Below, in pieces: positions 44,062-52,752 of a DNA stretch of 64,000 bases. Positions within the stretch are counted from its first letter, which is position 1, and every line of letters begins with the position of its first letter. The stretch is from assembly GCF_014117325.1 (NCBI RefSeq), contig NZ_CP059732.1, forward strand, positions 2,927,001 through 2,991,000, given 5' to 3'. Source of the stretch: Spirosoma foliorum. GTDB taxonomy: Bacteria > Bacteroidota > Bacteroidia > Cytophagales > Spirosomataceae. The position numbers were made by a program, and so were the translations under genes. The notes beneath the pieces are model-generated. The model was not told the origin of the DNA and searched no databases. It saw only the letters and a program-made list of their open reading frames with translations.

Positions 44062-45385
44062 TAAGTCTACCTGCGTTCAATTTTATAAAGTCGCCATTCT
44101 TAAAAACCAGCTCGCCAGCCAGGTACGTTTGCTCGACAACGCCATATAGCTCTTCGTTCAGATAGGGCGTCATTTTATGTTTATGCTGTAGTGAATCCGC
44201 TGAAACAACGAAGGATTTATCTGGATTCCAGACCACTAAATCGGCGTCGAAACCTTTGACAATCTGGCCTTTTCGATTAGATACTCCTGCTAATTGAGCT
44301 GGTTTTTCACTTAACCACCTGGCTATATCTGTTACGGCAAAACCCCGCTCCTTTGCGGCTGTCCAGAGTATAGGCAAAGCCAGTTGAAGTGAAGCGATAC
44401 CTCCCCAGGCTTTCATGAAATCGCCACTTTGTAGTTGTTTCAAATCGGGCGGTGCGGGCGAATGATCGGTAGCCACAAAATCAATGATGCCAGCCCGTAA
44501 CGCTTCCCACAGCTGATCATTGTTTTCTTTTTCCCGAATGGGTGGCGCACATTTAAATTGCGTTTGCCCATCTGGAATGGTTTCGGCCGTAAAATACAGA
44601 TAATGCTGGGCCGTTTCGACCGTAAGTGGCAAGCCGTTTCGCTTCGCAATAGCAATGGGTTCAATGGAGTTCGCCGACGATAAATGGACAATGTGCGTTC
44701 GGCAATTGTATTCTTCGCACAGCCTGATCATCAGCGCAATGGCTTCATCTTCCCATTTTTTCGGTCGGGACGACAGGTAGTTTTGATACGACTGAGGATC
44801 ACCCGTTGCCAGTTGCCCATCTGTCGATAATTCGCAATGGACGAGTAACGGCAAACCGTGTCGGGCAATAAGAGGCATCGCTTTTCGCAGGTCCTCTTCC
44901 GTTACGTTTGGAAAATCGTCGATACCAGAATGCGTCAGAAACGCTTTGAAGCCTACTACGCCTTTCTCAATGAGCAGCTCGATATCATCGGTGTTGCCTG
45001 GTATCAGACCACCCCAGAAACCGCAATTGGTATGGAGTTGCCCCTGCGTAGCCGCCAGTTTCTGATCAAAAGCCTCCGCCGTTGTCGTTACGGGTGACGA
45101 ATTCAGCGGCATATCGACCAGCGTGGTCAAACCGCCAGCAATAGCGGCACGAGTAGCTGTATTAAAACCCTCCCAATCGGTCCGGCCGGGTTCGTTGATG
45201 TGGACGTGCGGGTCGATAACACCCGCCATCAGCACACTATCGCCAATAGCGATTACATCACCAGCAAAATCTACCGGCACTTCTGAGCAAACATCCGCAA
45301 TCAGACCGTTTTTCAGAATGACAACAGCCTGTCTGATTCCGTGTGGAGTACAGATTTTATTTCCGTTGATAGCCAGGTCGATCAT
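44030..45385 (-). CDS. allB: Allantoinase
   Basis: Allantoinase hydrolyses allantoin to allantoate. The 451-residue amidohydrolase-superfamily protein starts at ATG 45385 (MIDLAINGNKICTPHG). It has the metal site GVIDPHVHINEPGRTDWEGF, the carboxylated-Lys region GVVGFKAFLTHSG, HCELSTDGQ, THIVHLSSANS and the final metal Asp in DFVATDHSPAP, then AQLAGVSNRKGQIVKGFDADLVVW. It is divergent from the uricase gene, 65 bp apart. The last residues (INYRDAETQS) come from the family F repeat arm. Dihydropyrimidinases are the nearest relatives; context supports allantoin. Confidence 0.93.
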   Translation of the reverse strand: MIDLAINGNKICTPHGIRQAVVILKNGLIADVCSEVPVDFAGDVIAIGDSVLMAGVIDPHVHINEPGRTDWEGFNTATRAAIAGGLTTLVDMPLNSSPVTTTAEAFDQKLAATQGQLHTNCGFWGGLIPGNTDDIELLIEKGVVGFKAFLTHSGIDDFPNVTEEDLRKAMPLIARHGLPLLVHCELSTDGQLATGDPQSYQNYLSSRPKKWEDEAIALMIRLCEEYNCRTHIVHLSSANSIEPIAIAKRNGLPLTVETAQHYLYFTAETIPDGQTQFKCAPPIREKENNDQLWEALRAGIIDFVATDHSPAPPDLKQLQSGDFMKAWGGIASLQLALPILWTAAKERGFAVTDIARWLSEKPAQLAGVSNRKGQIVKGFDADLVVWNPDKSFVVSADSLQHKHKMTPYLNEELYGVVEQTYLAGELVFKNGDFIKLNAGRLINYRDAETQS

Positions 45386-45393
45386 ACTAAAAA

Positions 45394-45412
45394 ATAGAAA
45401 ATTAATTTCTAT
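45394..45412. promoter_or_regulatory. Candidate operator between allantoinase and uricase
   Basis: ATAGAAA, five bases (ATTAA), then TTTCTAT form a perfect 7-bp dyad 8 bp from the allantoinase start and 38 bp from the uricase start. Its place in the only divergent promoter of the urate cluster suggests a regulator site. No regulator gene lies in the cluster, so the binding protein is unknown. Confidence 0.45.
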
Positions 45413-45450
45413 ACTAGAGGTCAATACTACCCAAAACGGCCGAAACAACC

Positions 45451-46296
45451 ATGAAGATCAGCTTGAAAAAAAATGCATACGGCAAGAATGCAGTGAATCT
45501 GTCAAAAATCATTCGGCACCCTAATTACCACGAATTCAGACAGATATCGGTTGCTATTTCGCTGGAAGGAGACTTCGAAACCGCACATACGTTGGGCGAC
45601 AATTCCAAAATATTACCGACCGATACGCAGAAAAACACAGTATATGCATTGGCAAAAGAGCATTTTGTCGATTCAATCGAGAACTTCGGATTGTATTTAG
45701 CCAATTATTTTATCATCACTAATCCGCAAGTTTCGCAGGCAACCGTTCACATTATCGAACACCCCTGGACGCGCATGGCCTTCGATGGCGAACCACATCA
45801 TCATGCTTATGTAGGTGGTGGCTCCGAAAAACACACCACTACGATTGTACAAACGACCGATGGCGTCAGTATAACTTCAGGCATCAAAGACCTGTTGATT
45901 TTAAAAACAACTGACTCGGGTTTTGAAGGCTACATCAAAGACCAATACACCACTCTGAAAGAAACGGCGGATCGCATCTTCGCCACCCAATGTGAAGCGA
46001 ACTGGGTGTACACATCTACAGAACTTGACTTCACGGCTCTTTTTAGCGCTTTACGCGAAACGCTGCTGAAAACTTTTGCCCACCACAAAAGTCTATCAGT
46101 TCAACAAACGCTGCTGGCAATGGGCTCGGCGATACTGGAAGGAACGCAGGAAGTAAGCGAGATTAGCCTGATTATGCCCAACAAACACCACATTCCATTC
46201 AATCTGGATCAGTTTGGTATGGACAATAAGAATGAGATTTTCATCGCCACTGACGAGCCTTATGGCTATATAACAGGGACGGTGACGAGGGAGTAA
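45451..46296 (+). CDS. Urate oxidase (uricase, cofactor-independent)
   Basis: Uricase oxidises urate to 5-hydroxyisourate with O2 and no cofactor. The 281-residue tunnelling-fold protein has the N-terminal active-site Lys region (LKKNAYGKNAVNL), DTQKNTVYALAKEH (Asp-Thr-Gln-Lys-Asn-Thr, the uricase signature), HIIEHPWTRM and VTSGIKDLLILKTTDSGFEGY. Later residues include the motif LIMPNKHHIPFNLDQFGM with the N-K-H-H signature. It is the only plus-strand gene of the urate cluster and heads the pathway. It does not need a cofactor-synthesis gene. Confidence 0.95.
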   Translation: MKISLKKNAYGKNAVNLSKIIRHPNYHEFRQISVAISLEGDFETAHTLGDNSKILPTDTQKNTVYALAKEHFVDSIENFGLYLANYFIITNPQVSQATVHIIEHPWTRMAFDGEPHHHAYVGGGSEKHTTTIVQTTDGVSITSGIKDLLILKTTDSGFEGYIKDQYTTLKETADRIFATQCEANWVYTSTELDFTALFSALRETLLKTFAHHKSLSVQQTLLAMGSAILEGTQEVSEISLIMPNKHHIPFNLDQFGMDNKNEIFIATDEPYGYITGTVTRE

Positions 46297-46298
46297 TA

Positions 46299-46323
46299 TG
46301 ATGTATGATGTATGATGTATGAT
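46299..46323. repeat. Three-copy TGATGTA heptad tandem
   Basis: TGATGTA occurs three times in tandem (46299-46319) plus a partial fourth copy, directly after the uricase stop. It is the same word that builds the family C hairpin at 6431-6514, but here no opposing arm is present. It may be a seed or a remnant of such an element. Confidence 0.85.
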
Positions 46324-46836
46324 TTACAATTCAGTTGATCTGATCCCAACTACCTCAACACCATGCTTTGTCAGTGGCTCCACTTTGCGAGGGTTGTTGG
46401 TTAACATTCGGATTGACTTCACCCCTAACTCATTTAATATATCGGCAGCTATTGTGTAGTCTCGGGCATCTCGTTTAAAGCCAACCGCTTCGTAGGCATC
46501 CGCTGGCGCCAAGCCAAGTCGCTTGTATTCAACGCTTTTCAACAAAGCGAAATGACCATTCCCTTTCCCTTCCTGATCCAGCCAGATCACAATGCCTTTG
46601 CCTTCCTGCTGAATGAGTTGCTGCGAAATCTCCATCTGCTCCCGACAATCGCATTCAATGCTGTTAAAAGCATGGCCAAATAAACAGGACGAGTGAACCC
46701 TGCATAATACGTTCTCGGCCCCGGCTACATCGCCCATCAGCAAGGCAATCGCTTCTTTCTGGCCATTATAAAAAAGAACTTCACGGTATTCTCCGAATTT
46801 AGTTTTCAGGTTTCCCTCTGCAAGTTTAACAATCAT
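46324..46836 (-). CDS. GTP cyclohydrolase II-like protein (RibA domain only)
   Basis: The 170-residue protein is a stand-alone RibA domain. The zinc ligands of GTP cyclohydrolase II are intact (CLFGHAFNSIECDC, Cys spacing x10 and x1), preceded by the substrate motif CRVHSS. The catalytic loop reads DQEGKGNGHFALLKSVEY instead of the usual DQEGRGIGL..K form, and the ending MLTNNPRKVEPLTKHGVEVVG is standard. GCHII opens GTP for riboflavin synthesis; the altered loop and place next to uricase leave room for another GTP or purine substrate. It faces uricase convergently with a 27-bp gap and lies 35 bp downstream of the sirtuin gene. Confidence 0.8.
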   Translation of the reverse strand: MIVKLAEGNLKTKFGEYREVLFYNGQKEAIALLMGDVAGAENVLCRVHSSCLFGHAFNSIECDCREQMEISQQLIQQEGKGIVIWLDQEGKGNGHFALLKSVEYKRLGLAPADAYEAVGFKRDARDYTIAADILNELGVKSIRMLTNNPRKVEPLTKHGVEVVGIRSTEL

Positions 46837-46871
46837 GATGAGTATAAAGAATCACTAGAATCAAAAGCGTA

Positions 46872-47570
46872 TTATTCAGCGTCGGCCTCTGCCAATAACC
46901 GATCGGCCAGTTCGGTCAGGCCAATGGTGGCGGGTTCGGCGATGAAGGTTACGTTCGGGCGTTTCTGCATGGTTGGGATGTTAGGGTCAACCACGTAAAT
47001 TGGAACGCCCGACTGAACAGCATAAACCAACCCTGCTGCCGGGTACACATTCAGCGAAGTACCTACAACGATAAAAATATCGGCCTCCTGAGTGATATCT
47101 ACCGCAACATCCATCATGGGTACTGCTTCGCCAAACCAAACAATGTGTGGACGAAGTTGGGAGCCTTTTTTACAAAGATCCCCCTGTTTAATTTCCCAAC
47201 CTTCTATATCATAAATCAATGACTCATCGATGGTTGAGCGTGACTTAAACAGTTCACCGTGCAAATGAACTACCTTCGATGACCCCGCTTTTTCGTGGAG
47301 ATTATCGACATTCTGTGTAATGACCGTTACGTCATACTTTTCCTCTAATTTCACCAAAGCCAGATGCCCAGCATTAGGTTTCACGCTGAGCGCCTGTTTC
47401 CGACGCTGATTATAAAAATCCTGAACCAAAGCCGGATTACGATGCCAGGCTTCGGGCGTGGCCACATCCTCAATACGGTGGTTTTCCCAAAGGCCATCCG
47501 AAGCCCGAAAAGTCGGAATTCCACTTTCGGCACTAATGCCTGCACCGGATAAAACAACGATTTTTTTCAT
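46872..47570 (-). CDS. NAD-dependent protein deacylase (sirtuin, class III-like)
   Basis: The 232-residue sirtuin has the NAD site GAGISAESGIPTFRASDGLW (residues 9-28), TQNVDNLHEKAG, the catalytic His in VVHLHGEL and VVGTSLNVYPAAGL. Tyr53 and Arg56 (YNQRRKQ) reproduce the Tyr-x-x-Arg pair that lets SIRT5 and CobB remove succinyl or malonyl groups. Of the four zinc Cys of canonical sirtuins only one is left (GDLCKKGSQLRPHIVWFGE); a reduced zinc module is seen in several bacterial sirtuins. The gene is preceded by a homopurine-arm hairpin 4 bp from its start. Confidence 0.92.
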   Translation of the reverse strand: MKKIVVLSGAGISAESGIPTFRASDGLWENHRIEDVATPEAWHRNPALVQDFYNQRRKQALSVKPNAGHLALVKLEEKYDVTVITQNVDNLHEKAGSSKVVHLHGELFKSRSTIDESLIYDIEGWEIKQGDLCKKGSQLRPHIVWFGEAVPMMDVAVDITQEADIFIVVGTSLNVYPAAGLVYAVQSGVPIYVVDPNIPTMQKRPNVTFIAEPATIGLTELADRLLAEADAE

Positions 47571-47574
47571 AAAA

Positions 47575-47681
47575 GGAGGAACGGGAGTAGGGGGAAGAGA
47601 GGGAGGAAAGGGAGAAAGGAAAAGACGACTGCATAGCCTCTTACCCTTTTCTCCCTCTCTTCCCCCTACTCCCGTTCCTCC
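47575..47681. repeat. Long intergenic hairpin with homopurine, G-quadruplex-capable arms
   Basis: Arms 47575-47612 and 47644-47681 match at 37 of 38 with a 31-nt loop. The left arm is almost pure purine on the plus strand (GGGAGTAGGGGGAAGAGAGG and onward to a fourth GGG run), giving four G-tracts with loops of 4-6 nt. The right arm gives the same pattern on the minus strand. It lies between the GH20 and sirtuin genes, 4 bp upstream of the sirtuin ATG. Confidence 0.93.
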
Positions 47682-47693
47682 CCTAATTTAAAG

Positions 47694-49982
47694 TTACTCT
47701 ACAACAATTTCATCGGTGGCAAACCAGGTTTTCTCACCTGCGTTAGGGTGGCCAGCGGGGCAAACACCTGCGTTTTTCGCCCGGATACGTACATAACGCG
47801 CCCGAGCCGTTTTAAAGTCGGCAACAACAGGCAGAATATCCCAGGGCCCATTTAGATCATAGGTAACGGGCTGAGAAATAGCTTCTTTAAAGTCTTTCCC
47901 ATCTTTCGAAATCGCAATATCGACCGAGGCAGGCGGAAAGCTCCTATTCATAATGATCTTCAGGAAATTCAATGAGACTTTCGTAACGCTCGTTACATCG
48001 CCTAAATCCACCAACACATCCATATCGCCGGAGAAGCTAGTCCACTGACGACGGTCCCGTGGGGTTTCTCCCCGTACGCCATCCGTTAGTTTAGTGGTCT
48101 TGGGATCACTGTTCGAATCGGGTGCGATGGCGTAGGTGTAAGGCTTGTTTTTACCCTTATGAAGCGTGAACGTTTGGGTAAGCCTTCCTCCAGTCTGGGT
48201 CATGGCCCGAATGGTCGTCGTCTTCGTGAGCGTTATTGGCCCAATGTATTCCGTACTTTTCTCGTTCGGCTCTTTCCCGTTGAGTGTATAGAAAATACGA
48301 CTGTCGGAATCCAGTTTACTTAGCCGAACCTGAATCTGGCCTTGATCGTTGGCCTGAGTTGTAGCCGAAATATCGAACAACCGCTTCGCGTAATTAACGG
48401 ACATAACGTCGAGTTTGGGCAAGTGATTTTTCAGACGTTGGGCAAAATCCTCGAAATTATGCGGCCCCGTTTGCATCCAGCCAATTTCGGCCAGTGCAAT
48501 AGCTCTTGGGAAAGCCATATACTCAACCGATTCTGGCGTAGGCAGGTACTCCGTCCAGATGTTGCCCTGAACTCCAACAATGTACTTTTGCTCATCAGCC
48601 GACAATTCAGTAGGCAGCGGTTCGTAAGCATATACCTGATCCAGTGGCAGATAGCCACCAATAGCCAGCGGTTCGGTAGCCGGGTTGCTCTGATAATAAT
48701 CGAGGTAACAGGTGCCGTTGGGCGACATCACCACATTATGTTTTTGTTTAGCCGCAGCAATTCCGCCTTCCGTACCGCGCCAGCTCATGACGGTAGCGTT
48801 TGGAGCCAGTCCACCTTCCAGAATTTCGTCCCAACCGATGATCGAACGGCCTTTACTGTTCAGGAATTTCTCGATGCGCCGGATAAAATAGCTTTGCAGT
48901 TCGTGTTCATCTTTCAGGTTGTTTTTCTTCATCAGATCCTGACAGAAAGCACTGTTTTTCCAGGCCGTTTTGGGACATTCGTCGCCCCCAATGTGAATGT
49001 ATTTACCAGGGAATAAGGCAATTACTTCCGTCAAAACATCCTGTAAAAAGGTAAACGTCTTCTCGGATGGGCAATACACTTGGTCTGAAACACCCCATTT
49101 AGTGGCCACCTGATAGCCTTTAGCCGGATCGCAACCCAACTCAGGATAAGATGCCAATGCCGCCTGGGCGTGACCGGGCATTTCAATTTCGGGGATGATG
49201 GTCACAAACCGACTCTGCGCATACCGGACAACATCTTTGATTTCTTCCTGTGTATAAAAACCACCAGAGGGTTTTCCGTCAAATTGCTGCGGGTAATTCT
49301 GACTGTATTGACCAACGATCGATTCGGCTCGTTTACTGCCGACTTGCGTTAGTTTCGGGTATTTTTTGATTTCAATTCGCCAGCCCTGATCTTCAGTCAG
49401 GTGCCAATGAAACGTATTCTGCTTGTGCATCGCCATGATGTCGATAAATTTCTTAACGAAGGGCACCGGCATAAAATAGCGTCCTGCATCGAGCATCAGC
49501 CCCCGATATCCATAACGAGGTTTGTCGGTGATGGCACAGGCGGGCATGGCAGGCGTGGTAGTCTGGCCAGCAGGCAGCAACTGCCGCATGGTTTGTGCTG
49601 CATAAAATAAGCCTTTGGCGGTCGAAGCCTCGGCTAATACTTTCGTCGGCGTTACGGTCAATTTGTAGCCTTCATCGCCAAGAACCAGCTTTTTATTTAA
49701 CGTAAAAAAGATGTGAGCGCCTTTTGCCAGCGCAGGGCTTGTCGGGGCAACCGTCAACGCCAACCCATTCGCCGTTTTAACCTGACTGGCAAAAAGCTGG
49801 GCTAACGCCTTTACGCTGGCATCGGTAGCAGGCGCAATGACAACACGGGTACTGGAGGTTACTGAAAATTGACCATTCTGCCCAGAGAAACGAGCTGGGA
49901 ACGGAATCAGGTTATATTGATTATCGGGAGTTTGGGCAAATAATGAAGAGGAAAGTAGCAAACAAATAAGCAGATGTTTCAT
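47694..49982 (-). CDS. Beta-N-acetylhexosaminidase, GH20 family
   Basis: The 762-residue glycosidase removes terminal GlcNAc/GalNAc from glycans or chitin fragments. A signal peptide (cleavage near LFAQ, residues 14-17) leads to a GH20 N-terminal domain, then the catalytic barrel from about 155 (YRGLMLDAGRYFMPVPFVKK) with the Asp-Glu pair D334-E335 in HIGGDECPK and FHWHLTEDQGWRIEI. A chitobiase C-terminal-like domain follows (SRIFYTLNGKEPN), and a discoidin-like domain ends the protein (TSVTKVSLNFLKI, KTARARYVRIRAKN). Probably periplasmic. It stands alone between two terminator-like structures. Confidence 0.95.
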   Translation of the reverse strand: MKHLLICLLLSSSLFAQTPDNQYNLIPFPARFSGQNGQFSVTSSTRVVIAPATDASVKALAQLFASQVKTANGLALTVAPTSPALAKGAHIFFTLNKKLVLGDEGYKLTVTPTKVLAEASTAKGLFYAAQTMRQLLPAGQTTTPAMPACAITDKPRYGYRGLMLDAGRYFMPVPFVKKFIDIMAMHKQNTFHWHLTEDQGWRIEIKKYPKLTQVGSKRAESIVGQYSQNYPQQFDGKPSGGFYTQEEIKDVVRYAQSRFVTIIPEIEMPGHAQAALASYPELGCDPAKGYQVATKWGVSDQVYCPSEKTFTFLQDVLTEVIALFPGKYIHIGGDECPKTAWKNSAFCQDLMKKNNLKDEHELQSYFIRRIEKFLNSKGRSIIGWDEILEGGLAPNATVMSWRGTEGGIAAAKQKHNVVMSPNGTCYLDYYQSNPATEPLAIGGYLPLDQVYAYEPLPTELSADEQKYIVGVQGNIWTEYLPTPESVEYMAFPRAIALAEIGWMQTGPHNFEDFAQRLKNHLPKLDVMSVNYAKRLFDISATTQANDQGQIQVRLSKLDSDSRIFYTLNGKEPNEKSTEYIGPITLTKTTTIRAMTQTGGRLTQTFTLHKGKNKPYTYAIAPDSNSDPKTTKLTDGVRGETPRDRRQWTSFSGDMDVLVDLGDVTSVTKVSLNFLKIIMNRSFPPASVDIAISKDGKDFKEAISQPVTYDLNGPWDILPVVADFKTARARYVRIRAKNAGVCPAGHPNAGEKTWFATDEIVVE

Positions 49983-50044
49983 GCGGCCAGTTTGGTAGCG
50001 GTTGGTTCAGGTGGCAAAATAGTCAGGAAATTTCAAAGGGTATT

Positions 50045-50084
50045 AAAACAAAAGACCTTCCGGTATCAGAAGGTCTTTTGTTTT
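50045..50084 (-). terminator. Rho-independent terminator of topA
   Basis: A perfect 16-bp stem (50045-50060 with 50069-50084, 8-nt loop) with core GACCTTC and A/T-rich lower stem lies 13 bp after the topA stop. On the minus strand the stem ends GTCTTTTGTTTT. Confidence 0.9.
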
Positions 50085-50097
50085 AAGCGATTGCTAG

Positions 50098-52752
50098 TTA
50101 CTTTTTTGCGGCTGCCTTCTTCGCCGGCGCTTTGGCCGCGGGCTTCTTGGCAGGTGTTGCAGCTGCCTTTGTTGCTTTAGCCGGGGCTGCTTTTTTCGCA
50201 GGAGCGGGTTCATCGCCCGCGAGTTTCAGACAGTCTTCGAGCGTTAACGAAGCCGGGTCAACGTCTTTGGGAATTTTGACGTTTCGCTTGCCAACGGCCA
50301 GATACGGCCCGTATTGCCCATTTACAACTTTCACCGCCGGATTCTCCGGAAACTCTTTGATGTATTTATTGGCTTCGGCTTGCCGCTTGGCCAGAATCAA
50401 CTCGATAGCTCGATCCAGCGTCATGCCAGCCAGTGATTCATTCCGGGGTATCGAAATGTACTTGTCTTCGTATTTCACATACGGCCCAAAACGTCCTTTC
50501 CCAGTTGTAACAGGCTTGCCCTCGTATTCACCAATGGCTTCACTAACTGCTTCGGCACGTTTCTGTTGAATAAGCTGAATAGTCCGGTCTGCATCAATCG
50601 AATATGGATCGTCTTCTTTCGTCAGCGACACATATTTATCATCGTGCTTCACGTAGGGGCCAAACTTACCAATACCGATGACCATCGGTTTATCCTCAAA
50701 GAAGCCAACCTCACGGGGAAGTGTAAATAAATCCAGTGCTTCCTGTAAGGTGATGGTTTCAATTAGTTGACCATCACGTAGGTTAGCGTATTGTGGTTTC
50801 TCGTCGTCAGTCGATTCACCGATCTGGGCATAAGCACCGTATTTACCCAATCGGGCCGATACTTTCTTGCCCGTTCGAGGATCGAGTCCTAACTCTTTAG
50901 CACCCGTTTTAAACGAAACGATCGACGAACCCTGAATATCTTCGATGTTTTTATGGAAATCGCCGTAGAACCCTTCGAGCATCGCCTTCCAGTTCATTTT
51001 GCCATCAGCAATTTCGTCAAACTCTTTCTCTACGGTTGCCGTGAACTGATAATCTACGATGTCCGGGAAATATTCAACCAGAAAATCATTGACGACGATA
51101 CCCGTATTGGTTGGAAATAGCTTAGCTTTTTCGGAGCCGAAGGTTTCCTTACCGCTGGTTTCGCTGATGTTGTTTTGCTGGAGAGTGTACTCGATGTATT
51201 TCCGCTCCTGCCCCGGCTTATCCTGCTTAACGACGTAACCTCGGTTAATGATGGTCGAAATGGTCGGTGCATAGGTCGATGGACGACCTATGCCCATTTC
51301 TTCCAGTTTTTTCACCAGCGAGGCTTCCGCATAGCGAGGCTGCGGACGCGTAAATTTCTCGGTGGCTTTCATCTGACCAAGATTCAGACTTTGCCCAATC
51401 GTCAGAGGTGGTAACATGCCTTTGGCATCTTCATCATCCTCGTCATCCTTCGATTCGAGGTAAACCCGCAGGAAGCCATCGAACTTAATGACTTCACCCT
51501 GCGCAACCAGTTCATTCGGAAACTGCTGCGTTTGGGTTGCTGGAGGAGTATCGACAAATGGGCTATCATCGACATGCGCCTGAACGGTAGTCGTTGCTCC
51601 ATTAGCGAATCGAATGCTGATTGTTACGGTCGTGCGCTCCAATTGAGCATCAGCCATTTGCGAAGCAATAGCCCGTTTCCAGATCAATTCATACAGCCGT
51701 TTCTGATCGCGATCAGCACCAGCGTTTCGGTCGTTGAAATTCGTTGGGCGAATGGCTTCGTGCGCTTCCTGTGCCGACTCGTTCTTGGTCTTGAACTGGC
51801 GGGTCTGGATATATTTCTGACCAAATTCAGACCCAATCTCAGCAACCGCTTTATCGATAGCTTCGGTCGAAAGGTTGGTGGAGTCGGTACGCATGTACGA
51901 AATCTTACCTGCTTCGTACAGATTCTGGGCAATCCGCATCGTCCGATCCACCGAATAACTCAGCTTCCGAGAGGCTTCCTGTTGCAGCGTTGAGGTCGTA
52001 AAGGGCGGTGCAGGGGATTTTTTAGCGGGCTTAACTTCCAGATTCTTAATCGTAAAAGTCGCCCCAATACACGCTTCCAGAAACGCCCGAGCCTGACCCG
52101 AAGTCGCAAAATTCTTTGGTAGTTCAGCGTTCAGGACCTTCGTTCCATCAACGATAAACTGAGCCGTAACTTTAAAGGAAGATTTGGCGGAGTGCTTATC
52201 AATTTCCCGCTCGCGCTCTACCACGAGCCGCAACGCTACCGATTGCACACGACCAGCCGATAAGCCCGTGCTACCACCTTTAATTTTGCGCCATAACACC
52301 GGCGACAGTTCGTAACCGACTAAGCGGTCGAGTACGCGCCGGGCCTGTTGGGCATTAACTAAGTCTACGTCAATGGTGCGGGGCGATTTAATCGCATTCT
52401 GAATCGCATTTTTGGTAATTTCCCGAAAGACGATTCGTTTGGTATTATCCCGAAGGCCAAGGGCTTCCTTAAGGTGCCACGAAATAGCTTCTCCCTCGCG
52501 GTCATCATCCGTTGCCAGCCAGACCTCATCAGCCGACTTTGCAAGCGCCTTTAATTCACTGACAAGCTTCTTTTTATCGGGTGAAATTTCGTACGAGGGC
52601 TGGAATCCATTGGTAACGTCCACGGCCAAACCATCTTTGGGCAGATCGCGTACATGACCAAAGCTAGACTTCACTGTAAAGTCATTACCGAGGTAGCCTT
52701 CGATGGTTTTCGCCTTCGCTGGCGACTCTACTATGACTAAGTTTTTCGACAT
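50098..52752 (-). CDS. topA: DNA topoisomerase I
   Basis: Type IA topoisomerase that relaxes negative supercoils. The 884-residue protein has the TOPRIM domain (VIVESPAKAKTIEGYLG with Glu9; ATDDDREGEAISWHL with Asp82/Asp84), the active-site Tyr286 in SYMRTDSTNLS, and three to four C-terminal Topo_C repeats (GKFGPYVKHDDKYVSL, GRFGPYVKYEDKYISI, GQYGPYLAVGKRNVKIP) in place of Cys4 zinc fingers. The C-terminus is an extended Ala/Lys/Pro tail like that of histone H1-like proteins, probably for DNA binding. It has its own terminator. Confidence 0.97.
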   Translation of the reverse strand: MSKNLVIVESPAKAKTIEGYLGNDFTVKSSFGHVRDLPKDGLAVDVTNGFQPSYEISPDKKKLVSELKALAKSADEVWLATDDDREGEAISWHLKEALGLRDNTKRIVFREITKNAIQNAIKSPRTIDVDLVNAQQARRVLDRLVGYELSPVLWRKIKGGSTGLSAGRVQSVALRLVVEREREIDKHSAKSSFKVTAQFIVDGTKVLNAELPKNFATSGQARAFLEACIGATFTIKNLEVKPAKKSPAPPFTTSTLQQEASRKLSYSVDRTMRIAQNLYEAGKISYMRTDSTNLSTEAIDKAVAEIGSEFGQKYIQTRQFKTKNESAQEAHEAIRPTNFNDRNAGADRDQKRLYELIWKRAIASQMADAQLERTTVTISIRFANGATTTVQAHVDDSPFVDTPPATQTQQFPNELVAQGEVIKFDGFLRVYLESKDDEDDEDAKGMLPPLTIGQSLNLGQMKATEKFTRPQPRYAEASLVKKLEEMGIGRPSTYAPTISTIINRGYVVKQDKPGQERKYIEYTLQQNNISETSGKETFGSEKAKLFPTNTGIVVNDFLVEYFPDIVDYQFTATVEKEFDEIADGKMNWKAMLEGFYGDFHKNIEDIQGSSIVSFKTGAKELGLDPRTGKKVSARLGKYGAYAQIGESTDDEKPQYANLRDGQLIETITLQEALDLFTLPREVGFFEDKPMVIGIGKFGPYVKHDDKYVSLTKEDDPYSIDADRTIQLIQQKRAEAVSEAIGEYEGKPVTTGKGRFGPYVKYEDKYISIPRNESLAGMTLDRAIELILAKRQAEANKYIKEFPENPAVKVVNGQYGPYLAVGKRNVKIPKDVDPASLTLEDCLKLAGDEPAPAKKAAPAKATKAAATPAKKPAAKAPAKKAAAKK

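Noticed and set aside
46299..46323. Tandem TGATGTA repeats as a possible CRISPR or phase-variation tract
   Set aside because: The words are adjacent without spacers and lie outside any gene after the uricase stop, so neither CRISPR nor coding phase variation fits. They match the family C hairpin word.
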